A DNA stretch of 64,000 nucleotides from Icerya purchasi (Eukaryota; Arthropoda; Insecta; Hemiptera; Monophlebidae), in contig CM077116.1 of assembly GCA_039619475.1 (NCBI GenBank), forward strand, positions 179,855,970-179,919,969, read 5' to 3'. The notes below the pieces were generated by a model. The model did not search any database. It was not told the DNA's origin and saw only the letters and a program-made list of their open reading frames with translations. Made by a program: the position numbers and the translations under genes. This document shows positions 33,951 through 45,082 of the stretch, piece by piece (position 1 is the first letter of the stretch; each line of letters begins with the position of its first letter).

Positions 33951-36900
33951 TACAGATTTTTCGACAGCGGCTAGTTTAGAATTCGACGTTCGGCAACTGC
34001 TGAAATATCGAAATTTTATTCTTAACAGTTGATGTCGCGTTACATAGAGAAATTAACATATGTAGGTTGTATGTAATTCCGTCTATTTCAACGATATAAT
34101 CATCTCTTTACGTGGCTCTATATGCCGCTGTAACCGATTTTCTCTTTATTCACGTTTCTACGTGCAACAGGATTTTCCTCGAGACCGAAGAAAGTAATAA
34201 AACGATATTTAAAATTTTCCATTAGCCAAAATCCGTTTCTACTTATTTACGAATTAAAACGCGACAATGCTGTCAATTTGTTGCGAAGAAAATGGAGATA
34301 TAAAAGAGATTTCGAATAATTACGGTTTTTGTACACATCCTTTTATTGCGAAAACTGATATAGTCTCGTTTTAGTGGTAGTTATTTAACGAATTTACCAA
34401 TTTACGCGTAATTGAATATCAAGCGATGTTTTCAAATCCGTGTGAAAATTTACATACAGAGATAGAGGTACTTTAGCCATCTACTTTTTTACTTTAAAAA
34501 AGACCCTACGACTGCGTTAAGCCGAATTTTTTCTGACGGGTTACAAGTACAAAATAGAAAAAATGTAATTCACTCTAAAAAATTTGCAATCTCTTCGAGA
34601 AAACTACACGCGCAGAATATTATATCTTTGCGGAATGAATAGGCGAGTTTCAGGTAAACGGTTTTATTGATTGAATTGATTTCAAATTGGTGTTCAGCGT
34701 AATTATTTAATCTAAATCTGATTTTAGATCGAATTGCTGCGCGCAGTTCGCAATAAAAACGAAAAAAAAAAGAAAAGAATCAATAGTAAATTGCACTGCT
34801 TAATAACGTGTCCGCGTTGTTGCGTAATAAAAATATATTTACCTGGACACGGCGAATTAATAGCATAATAAATAACATTCGGAATGCTAATGAATAATGA
34901 TAATAATTCACGATAGATTGCTCGGCTATGACTGCATGCGCTTGTTTATATTGTTGTAATGTTTCTAAGAAACATACACACGAGAATGCAAGTACATTAA
35001 GTAACACTCACGTTTTCAGACGGAGTTCCTAGACGATCGCAAACCGGATACATGATTCACAGTGTCAGAGAGATAGTGCTTGTAATGAAGTAATTACATT
35101 TACTGGACTAGAAGGGAACTATCTCGTTTGAAGGAAAATCCATTGAACTAATTATTGTGCTGATCTGAGTTATAGTGTGTAATTTTCTGTATTCGCTTTG
35201 CGCCCAAATGAGCGTTCTGAGAAGCGACTGCATTCTTTCGTCTTTTTCATTATCGGTTTTCTCCCCTTTTTTCTTTTTTTTTTCTTTTCGTTAGTAAACG
35301 TTTAGTACTATCCTCAAATTTTATAAAACGTCACTATTTATTTATCTCGTTTCTTTACAAATGAAACAGCCGAAGTTATTTCTTATTTTGAAATTGTAAC
35401 TCGTTCAAAAATGAAACGATCACAGTTTTTTTTTTTTGTTTTTTTTTTTTTGTTTTTTTTTCTTTTTAAGGCTTACCACCCACGAAGGGGATTAGACGGT
35501 TCAAGGAAAATCGCTATTTTATCTAAGTTTTAAAAGTCGAAAATTTTTCCTGGGGGAAAAAAAAAAGTGATAAAAACATTACAGCCTTTTTCGTTTATTT
35601 CAAGATGCGAGTTTACCGGTTTTCCTTCTTTGTTTGAATGCGGCTTTATCGCAGGAAGTATTGAATTTCAAAAGTTCTAAAGGAATGTACATCATTGTGA
35701 AATTAGAAAACGAATGTTGCAGCAGGTTTAGCGTTCTTTTGTAGTCTACGTTCGAATCCGGCTGTAGTAAAGTGAAAATTTAAATTCGTACAAAGTTATC
35801 GTTATCTTTGCTGTTTTTTTTTGTTTGTTTTTTTCTTTTTGACTGCTGCATACAAAAGTCCGAAGCAGCATTTAAAGTAAGTTGGATTATCTCGTTATTG
35901 CGTCCTGTTCAAGAAGAGAAAAAATGTTTCTATATTTTCATCGTAAAATTTTCCGACTTCTTCATACTGCGCAAAATCATTACGAATGTTCTGTAAAAAA
36001 TTTAAATAAAATCGAGTGCTCAAAATGGATTTTAAAATGATTCCCTTCCCCCAAAACGTACTGACTTTCACGCCTTTAATTTGTTAACAACCAAAAAGAC
36101 TCTATATTATTGTCACCCTGTTTTCATAATTGTAGTGCCAACTTTTGTGAAGAGCCCAGCTTTTTTTTTCCCCCCCTTTTTTTTTTGTAAACGTTCGCTT
36201 TTCTTCTCATGGGTCGACATTTCGGACCGAATTAACGTCTTCCAAAAAAAGCATGCAAGTTTTAAAATTTTTTTTAACAACATCTGGAAAAAAAAATAGA
36301 AACACGTTTATTTTTTTTGAGGGGGGAAGCGTCAACTCATTAGCGCGAGTGAAATTATTTTTGTAAGTTTCAAGGTGCGGCAGCGCCATCTTAATGATTT
36401 TTGTCCGTTTATTGGAAAATTTTGCCGCCATCGTCCGTTTTTATTTCGATCGGAGGTTTCCTTTAATTCCAGCATATTGATTATTTGGGTTCGCTTTAGA
36501 ACAGGCTTAATTAACATTCAGCAGGAATCTACGACCTTTTAAATGCATTTTAATAAAAAGAAAAAAAAGGCATTTATTAAGGACCTGAACTCTCTACCAT
36601 TATCACACTATGATCCGATGGTTTTTCAAATGAGTGAGATTTTATTTCAGATCACCCGCCTTTATAGCGCATAAATGATAGCCGGGAAGAGAAACGCTTA
36701 AATTTCTGAAAAAAATTTTTGTTCGCATACCCAACACTTGGGAGGCGTGCGTTTTTGCAGTAGCGATGTAGTCGCCGAAAATTATTTCTTAACAAAAATA
36801 GAGTAATTGTAAAAAGAACGGATTTTTATAAATCTTTGAGGCGCGAGAAAAATTTATTTGTTTATTATAACTATTCCTTACTTCGAAATCGATCAAGGCA

Positions 36901-39093
36901 CGATTCACTCAGCTGATCAACAAACTTGCTAGGCAGTCGGATTCAGACCAGACGGCGAACTAACCATATCCATAAGGACAAACACAGCAGTTAAAAATAC
37001 GGTATAGGGTGTTGCGTCTACACACACACAAAAAAAAAATAAAAAAATTATTGTTTTTTTTTTTTTTTTTGACATACTAATAAGATTAAGTGTAATAGTC
37101 GAAAATTGTAAACATTGAATAGGTCTAAATGAACACAATAGGAACGTTTTCGGAAATATCTTCGGTCGAAGAAGGTAAAGAAAAAATCGCACAACATTTT
37201 ATACTTTGATAAAATAAAATAATGCGTAACATTTGATAAACATTAAATAAACGTCTCGAGAATAAATATTTAAATTGAATATGTGTACTAATAATGTCTT
37301 CTCCTTTTTCGGGGGGAATATTACATTTTTAGAAAAGAGAAATAAGTAAAGTACGTATGAAGACAGCTTAAGCAGGACTAAGTCTATCTTCAGCCGGAAA
37401 AGAAAATCGAAGAATATCAGTAAAACGTTAGAGGTCACTTCATATATTCGGATGATAATATTTAACCAATTTATCTGTACTAATATTTCTTATTTCTTTT
37501 ACTAAAGATGGGATCTCTTTGAAAAGAGTAGCGCGCATATTCAATCGAAATATTCAACATCTTAAGAAGCTATTTGTAATTTTATTGTTTCGTTACCTAA
37601 TTAACAAACCGGATGTACAAATCAGCAGGTAAGATTTAGAAAAATTTCTTGCTGAAAGAAGGAACACTTTCACGTGTTTCTCTAGAATCCAACATAAATC
37701 CGCCAGTCAAGCATTATATTTACGATCTCCATCTAAAAGTAACGGCTACAAAATGACTTTGCTAATCGTATTTTCCCCTTTTCGATTTCACCGCTGAAAT
37801 TTTACTAGAAATCCAGATCAAAATGACGTCATCCGTTCGAAATGCGGCGCACTCGTTTACATTGCGAGAGCAATAAAAACATCAACGAACGGAATAAAAA
37901 ACTGCTGACGGTCACTGACATTGAAATTGTAATAAAATGCGGAGAGTGAGAAATTACCGCTTCATAATCTACCGTATGTATATGCGTACCAAGTTATAAT
38001 CGCGTAAATCCATATTAGTGAATAAGTTTAGCTACACTCGTAATAATGAATAATGATGCAATTATCTTACGTATGTATATGCATTAGACGAAAACAGGTA
38101 ATTTCCACATGTAGTATTATACGAATTACAACATTTGACCTCTCTAAAGCGAATTTTACTGCAGTGTCGCTTTTCACGATAAAACGTCGTGAGATGCGCG
38201 AAGAAACTTTATGGGTTTTCCGTGTAATACGACCGGCTTGCTGCGTAGCGGACACGGCACTGTCACAGGAATCAAAAAGTCTTTTTTTGGAATAATTTTT
38301 CGGCCACTCACTAAATCGCTTCGAATGACATCTGTGCTTAAGGAAGTTGCTATTACGCCGATAATTATTATTTAATTTTCATTGTCGAATTTAACGGTTC
38401 GCAGTGATGTGCGCATAGAGGCGAAATCCATTTTTTATCAATTTGTATCGACGATTTATTTTTTTTCTCCTCCTTCGTTGAAGTTGAAACTTTTCGATTA
38501 TCTTTTTTATGTAAGCGAAGGTCAATAGAAACAAATAAAAAATGTTATTCATTTAGCAAAGCGCTATCGATGCAGAAACCGCTTAACTGTTTGCCGAGAG
38601 AAGTTCGCTATCGTAAAACTAAGCAAATTTAAAAGCGAAACAATGTTTTAACAGATTCTCAGAGGAAAATTGAAAATGAAAAAATTGAAAGACTTAAAAA
38701 TTTTATGTTACTGTTTACGTGCTAACTGACCGTACTATTATGATAATAGATTTTTTTGAGCGGGAACTTCGATTTCGATGGCAGCAACCTTCGTCGGAAA
38801 TTTTTAGCACGCTTTTCCGTTGGCTAGATCTAATCTTGTATCGGTGGTTCTGTTCCATTATGCTAATTTTTAGACCGTTCTTCTAAAATTTTTCTCGAAT
38901 AAACATTAACATTTTCATCGTTCAGCGTTTTATTTCGTTAACGTTATTTATTGTATAGTACACGAGAGTTTCCGGAATGGAGTACTTCTGTCGAACAGGA
39001 TTTCTAGATAGCCTGCACAGTAAACCGAAAAGTAGTAAGAATTACCGACTTCGAACTGGATTACGTTCTATGTTTGTTTGCGCATAAGTTTTA
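33951..39093. other. Long AT-rich spacer
   Basis: Poly(T) and poly(A) tracts (for example 35426-35463 and 37054-37070). Frames are short and not recognised. No RNA gene or shared repeat was seen. Confidence 0.45.
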
Positions 39094-39962
39094 ATCGATT
39101 AGATCGATTATGATGATCCTTTAATAATCGGAAAGTATACCGCAATTAGTGGTGTGTATAATTCAGCAGTCATCTAAAAACATGAGCAAATTTTGGACAT
39201 TTCTTAGTGCTAGCATAACAAAGGTCACTGTTAAAAAAAATTAAACAGTTTACCGCGGGGAACGTGTATACGTTGGAAAAAAACTAATTTTTAATATTGC
39301 AGCTGGATAAAAAATTAAAATATTACCAATATTGGATAAACATATAGATTCAAATAATAAAAAAAATTGATAGCGCCTTTTCTTATCACTGACGGAAAAA
39401 TTACGTGTCTTAACATTACTGCATATAGAGACCATTTGGAATGATATATGTACATGTATATATATATAAACTCGGTCATTTTGGCCTTGCAAGGGAACCC
39501 CTCTTGCTTACATTTCTGTCTCTTTCTCTTCTATACTTTGTATAAAATTATCAAAATTTACAACGTAATTCTTAGGCCGGTTCCCATTACATTTTATAAC
39601 AAAAAAGTGTCACAATTTTATGTAATAAAAAAAAAATAAATACAACCAATAATGTATACTATAAATTTTATTAAACTATCGAAACAACTTAACATACTAA
39701 AATATAAAAATAATACCTTTTTTTTTTTTTTTTCATTTCCATAGTATTATTAAATTATCAATATAGTCTTTACATGCTTTTCGTTATAGTGGGACTTCTT
39801 ATTCGTTAATCAGCACAGTAATAAGAAGTGTGTATTCATTATGTTTCCAAAAACGAAATCCACCATCGAACGTATAATTAGACGAACTGTGCAATAGCGA
39901 AGAATTTGCCACATTTATACCTGATGATAGGCCTTTTGGTTCGAAAAGGACAAATGTAGAAA
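39094..39962. repeat. Left arm of a long inverted repeat
   Basis: Nearly identical, in reverse complement, to 40157-41049. It starts at ATCGATTAGATCGAT and ends at GGACAAATGTAGAA. Differences include a 5-bp deletion near 39870, a shorter TA tract near 39456 and scattered substitutions. It contains a family C repeat (39468-39635) and a RepA-like TATCACTGACGG stretch near 39386. The same 60-residue open frame appears in both arms, a consequence of the duplication and not evidence of a gene. Confidence 0.95.
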
Positions 39963-40156
39963 TTTAGGTACCGTGTAAGTAATTATAAAAATCGGTGAAT
40001 GTAAGAGTATTCGTTAAAAAAACGTGAAAAAATGTGATCCTTATTCGTCAAAAAACGTGAAAAAATGTGATCCTTTTGGATAATTTTTTTTTCTTATTAT
40101 TTTTTATTAGTATAACAGAATCGATTGACTTAAAATGCAATCAAACGCTTCAAACT
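39963..40156. other. Loop of the long inverted repeat
   Basis: About 194 bp of unique sequence between the arms. It contains a direct duplication of about 33 bp (40009-40042 and 40043-40075; shared core AACGTGAAAAAATGTGATCC). Confidence 0.85.
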
Positions 40157-40650
40157 TTTCTACATTTGTCCTTTTCGAACCAAAAGGCCTATCATCACGT
40201 ATAAATGTGGCAAATTCTTCGCTATTGCACAGTTCGTCTAATTGACATTTACGTTCGATGGTGGATTTCGTTTTTGGAAACATAATGAATACACACTTCT
40301 TATTACTGTGCTGATTAACGAATAAGAAGTCCCACTATAACGAAAAGCATGTAAAGACTATATTGATAATTTAATAATACTATGGAAATGAAAAAAAAAA
40401 AAAAAGGTATTATTTTTATATTTTAGTATGTTAAGTTGTTTCGATAGTTTAATAAAATTTATAGTATACATTATTGGTTGTATTTATTTTTTTTTTATTA
40501 CATAAAATTGTGACACTTTTTTGTTATAAAATGTAATGGGAACCGGCCTAAGAATTACGTTGTAAATTTTGATAATTTTATACAAAGTATAGAAGAGAAA
40601 GAGACAGAAATGTAAGCAAGAGGGGTTCCCTTGCAAGGCCAAAATGACCG

Positions 40651-40697
<47 letters not shown>

Positions 40698-41049
40698 ATC
40701 ATTCCAAATGGTCTCTATACGCAGTAATGTTAAGACACGTAATTTTTCCGTCAGTGATAAGAAAAGGCGCTATCAATTTTTTTTATTATTTGAATCTATA
40801 TGTTTATCCAATATTGGTAATATTTTAATTTTTTATCCAGCTGCAATATTAAAAATTAGTTTTTTTCCAACGTATACACGTTCCCCGCGGTAAACTGTTT
40901 AATTTTTTTTAACAGTGACCTTTGTTATGCTAGCACTAAGAAATGTCCAAAATTTGCTCATGTTTTTAGATGACTGCTGAATTATACACACCACTAACTG
41001 GGGTATAGTTTCCGATTATTAAAGGATCATCATAATCGATCTAATCGAT
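40157..41049. repeat. Right arm of a long inverted repeat
   Basis: Partner of 39094-39962. It carries a longer (TA)n tract (40654-40690) and a few extra bases (AATGTC-type insertion near 40240), so it is slightly longer. Together the two arms could form a hairpin of nearly 0.9 kb if transcribed. Confidence 0.95.
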
Positions 41050-41204
41050 GTTGAATGGTACTCTTTCTAATCGACAGAGAATCAGTAAAATCGGTCGATA
41101 CAAATATGAGTTATGCACGAACAAACATAAAAAAAACAAAACATACGCGAACTACGCGTAACCGCCTTTCTTCTGGAAGTCGGTAAAAATTAAAATATTA
41201 CAAA

Positions 41205-41310
41205 CGTTATATAAAATTGGAACATTTTTTGGTGCATTTTTCGTTACATAAAATTTGGACACTTTTTCTAATGGGGTCCGGCCTAAGCATTATGTTGTAA
41301 TTAATATATG
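41205..41310. repeat. Family C fragment
   Basis: Contains TTGGACACTTTTTCTAATGG and CCGGCCTAAGCATTATG, matching the block at 40500-40560 in the right palindrome arm and at 56660-56715. Confidence 0.55.
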
Positions 41311-41344
41311 TATATATATGTATATAGATAGATAATATACCCTT

Positions 41345-41640
41345 TACTTGTTGGTAATGGTACCGGCCAATGGTGATTCCATATGAGTACCGATGAGTAC
41401 AGGTTAATACTGATGTCCGATAGACATTAAGAGGAAAGGTTGAAAAAAATAAAACTTCTTAGAGATATGCTTTCTTTGCTTAATATAATTAGATAAAAAT
41501 TAAGCAAATAATCATTGCGATGGGTCAGTGTCAAGTTATGTTATAGTTCGGTAAATTTTAAGAATTAAAAAGTGTACCTCTAATGCAAACGTGCGTATGA
41601 GTGTTTAAAAAAGCGGTAGCAACGAAAAAAGTTTAAAATT
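41345..41640. repeat. RepB dispersed repeat copy
   Basis: Same landmarks as the copies at about 985, 1290 and 3094: CCGG(T/C)CA-TGGTG-TTCCATATGAGTA, then GACATTAAGAG, TTTGCTTAATATAA and an AATTAAAAAG block. Confidence 0.6.
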
Positions 41641-41717
41641 GACGTTTTTTTTCCTCCCAAATAAAACATTTTGTCTAGTTCACCAGAGTATAAAGAAAGA
41701 GTTTCTAAGTGAAAACA

Positions 41718-41836
41718 TTTTTTTTTTTTTTTTTTCTTTTCTTGTTTGGGTTTTTCCCTGGGCTTGTCAGCAACGGACGATTACCCATCAACATGTGTAC
41801 AAAGCAGCAATTAGGAGTAACAAGGAATGGAATCTG
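41718..41836 (-). mobile_element. LINE/SINE 3' tail, inverted copy
   Basis: Minus-strand counterpart of 22777-22893. The poly(A) tail appears here as poly(T) at 41718-41736. The shared part covers the whole CATTCCTTG...AAACCCAAACAAG block. Upstream coding sequence was not recognised. Confidence 0.6.
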
Positions 41837-42159
41837 ACAAAGAATGCTATACCGAAGATGGAGAAACAATAACAATCAACGTCGAAAAATGCCAAACGTA
41901 TGCATCCTGAAAAGAAAAGGAATGACAAAGGTAAGAGCAAAAGCAGTTAGCTGTCCCATACCATGAGTTTCTTTTAAAATTTCCTTTTTGTAAGAATTAT
42001 ACGTAACGGTTAACAATTTGTGTATAATAAATTTTTTAGTTCGAAAAGAAAAAATCTGTGTGTTTTTTGTACAAAATAGCTATCTCTTCTCTTTATTAAG
42101 AATAATGTTAGTACGCTGTTTTAATTAATTACGAACTGTACGATGATAGTAAAAAAAGT

Positions 42160-42420
42160 TAAGTAAGTCGCGTGTATCTTTGATATGGTATCATGGATTG
42201 TGAACTTAAGATTCACAATGTACTAAACCTAATGGATCTGATGAGAGCAGAGGGAACAGTTCTTTTTTCTCAGCCGCCTTTACTTTCCTAAATTTCTCTG
42301 GTCCCCGATTATTTCAGGCTGAGTAAACCTGGGATTAGATCCGAAACGAGACAAGTATAACCTATGTGACATCTCTGGTTTAGTAACCAAACATCTTAAC
42401 CACTAGGCTACTATCTATAG
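42160..42420 (-). mobile_element. tRNA-derived SINE, copy B with near-complete head
   Basis: On the minus strand the head carries an A box, TAGCCTAGTGGTTAAGATG (about 42393-42411), and a TTTGGTTACTAAACCAGAGATG anticodon-arm-like hairpin. A B-box-like GGATCTAATCC follows at about 42333. A body of about 150 bp shared with 7895-8080 follows, then a short TTAC-type tail. The head is tRNA-like but lacks a full cloverleaf, so it is a SINE, not a tRNA gene. Confidence 0.75.
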
Positions 42421-42429
42421 CGGGAAATA

Positions 42430-42560
42430 TAAACACCTAAAATTTTAAAATTAAAACGGTGATGAATGATACTTAACCATCGTTAGTTTACCGTGAAAAT
42501 GAATATTTGAATAAAGAGCGCAGTTTCACTGAGTTTTAAGTCACGACGATCATAGACAAC
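42430..42560. repeat. RepA dispersed repeat copy
   Basis: GGTGATGAATGATACTTAAC and the following AATGAATATTTGAATAAAG match the block at 12263-12340. It directly follows the SINE head. Confidence 0.55.
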
Positions 42561-43800
42561 GATTAACATTTTACAATTAGCAGTCGCCTCGTTATTTTCA
42601 TCGGGAGATTCCGGTTTAATGCACTTTTAAAAGTAACTATGAGTTTAGTAATCGAAACTTTTAATATCGGAACAAATAACAACCGGTTGAGAGAGGTGCA
42701 TAATCGGCACATCTGGAAAGTCAATGTCTAGCGTGGGATCTTATTAAGAATGGGATCAATTTTTTTTTCTCTCTAAAATGGGAATACGAATTGTAATATG
42801 TCGGACTGCTACAGACACACATAGACCTTCGACCTTTGTTGAGAAATATTTCACTTGATGTGTACGTCAACGGTTTGAGTTTTAACAGAACGGTTGACCA
42901 GCGCTTATACGTCAAGACTGGCTCGAATCCAGCTAAGCGAAATATTCCCCCCCCCCCCGGGGGGGGATCATAGATAAATACGAGGCAGTAGTATTCGTCG
43001 CACTCACCAGACCTAACCGTTTTAGATAAACCTGCAACAATATGATAGTACACGGAATCACGCAAGCTATCCGGTATTTATCGGCCAAACAACTAAAGTG
43101 TTCGAGCCCTTAATTCGATTCCGAAAGGAGTTCTGAGACTTGCATTGCTCAATTTCAACTTTAAATACGATTTGTTTAAATATTCAGACACTTTGCTGCC
43201 CGCTTAGTTTTTTCATACACCCGTCAAGCAAAAATGAGATTTCGAAAGACATTTTGCGGTTGAATTTTTTCATTTTTTCGGTGGAAAAGTTGAAATTCGT
43301 CAAAAAAAATACCCCATTTCATTTCAAAAAAACTAACTTTCGGTCTAGATAGGCCACCACTTCTGGTGCAGGGCGCGCAAGTCGAAAATATTTCAAAGTA
43401 GTCGGAGTACAAATAGAGATATCTAACAGAAATAATCGTCAAAAAACGACCAAGTACACAGGTACCGCACAATAACAAAGGAAAAAAGGAAACGAAAGCG
43501 GAGAGATTTATCGCTGGAAGGGTTTTCACGATTCGTTTTATATTTCACAATAATTCGGCGGCTCCTTTTTCGGGAAATTATTCTAACTTAAATACCGATA
43601 TCCATTTTCGCGGAAAGATCAAATCTGACTTGTTCCTATCGCTCGGAATCATAATACCGCTTTTACGGTCGTAGATTTCGCAGTTATTAGCGCACTGAAA
43701 ATTATTTAGGTGTGCCTGAAAACGATTTGCGAGCCGATTTCATTGAGCACTGCGCGCGCTTGAAGCTACATTGGTTTGCCAAATATTGTTCCAAATGCAC
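42561..43800. other. Spacer with a C12G8 tract
   Basis: A homopolymer palindrome of 12 C followed by 8 G lies at 42947-42966. Otherwise the minus-strand frame at 42721-43065 and others are unrecognised. Confidence 0.45.
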
Positions 43801-43805
43801 GAGGC

Positions 43806-43836
43806 TATATAAGGGTATTTTGTTCGCTTCAGCGGA
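43806..43836 (+). promoter_or_regulatory. Candidate TATA-Initiator core promoter
   Basis: TATATAAG at 43806-43813 lies 25 bp before the A of a TTCAGC Initiator-like motif (A at 43831), in a GC-richer local setting. No downstream promoter element fits, and no recognisable gene follows, so it is only a motif match. Confidence 0.25.
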
Positions 43837-45082
43837 CGAACGCCTCGGACGTGCACTGGTAACGTGTGTGGTATGATAATTGGAAATGGTGTTGTCGTAA
43901 ATATTATCACGGAGACAGATGAAGAGTGACAAGAAGCAACTTTTACCCTTTTGTTGTTGTTTTTTTTTTTGCTTTTTTTCACTTTTTTTTAAAATGCAAC
44001 AAACATTCGTCTTTGCCAAACGAAAGTTTTTTTTCACGACTCGTCTGAGTCATAGACGGTTGAGTCATTACGGTTTTCATCGACTTTGCTAGATCGATTG
44101 TGTGCGATTTCATCGATCTGTCCTTCGCGCGTCCCACGATAAGTTTAATGGTGTACAGTTTGGTTCAGTCTGGGGCGCTAGAAGAGAAGAGGAACCGCTG
44201 GATATTAATGACTCGGTGCGCCGTCACGTCCACTTCAAAGACATTATCGGAATAATTTCCGCGATTCTAATATACTCTCTTCCGTCTTGGCAAATCCGCC
44301 GCGGTGCGCAAAAAATCAACCTGGTTGTCGTTTCTCAAGATTAAAAAATCCGCAAGAAAAGGCAAAATTTATAACCAAAAAAAAAAAAAGAAAAAAGTCT
44401 AGTCAGCTTTCCGACGTTTATTTTGACTATTGCTGGGAAATTGAAATTATTTCCAACGTAAAATACAGCTGATATTCCGACTGCTTTTAAAAAAAGTGCA
44501 TCATACGGTATGAGATAAAGTCGTAGGACGGCAGTTTTAGCGCGTTGGCTGGAACCGGTGTCGTAAAAGTTGTTTTATCGCTAATAATAATGAAATATGT
44601 ACTCTTTTTTTTGCCCGAAAAAAAAAAAAAAAAAAAAGGAGGAGGAGCGGTTCCCATTAAACCTGATTGCTTGGAAACATTTAACCTTTTTTCATTACAC
44701 TGTGGACAATAACCGCGCACGAGCTAAATTTTTGTTACATTTTCACTGTGCGTGAGTTGTGTGCACTTAATGGTAAGTGCGGATTGATTTTTTAAAAAAT
44801 TTTTTTCACCATTCTCTTCTGTTAATTTTTCTTTCTTTCCGTTTATCCGTTGTATCTTCAGCGCGCTAGCTAGATAACAGCCAGTCACAATTTATCCGAC
44901 GTATAATTCGCGTTTTCATCGGGGACTGAGAAGATCTCAACAGGGATTTCTTCTTCGAACAGAACGTATTTTCGGATTGAAGTTTTTTTGAAAATAACGA
45001 TTTTACGTTGATAATGTGCCGCGGTCATGATGCGGCCGAAGCCGCCGGCATTTAAAAATTGAACGTGCGCAGAATTAGGCGG
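43837..45082. other. Spacer, nothing recognised
   Basis: A plus-strand open frame at 44102-44344 is unrecognised. Poly(A) runs lie at 44380 and 44618. No further features were seen. Confidence 0.4.

Noticed and set aside
39250..39492. Open frame found nearly identical in both palindrome arms (also 40708-40893)
   Set aside because: The duplication explains the match. The frame crosses repeat families and has no known homolog.
42160..42420. A working tRNA gene
   Set aside because: The A box is good, but the B box is mismatched, a full cloverleaf is not seen and the sequence continues as a repeated SINE body.
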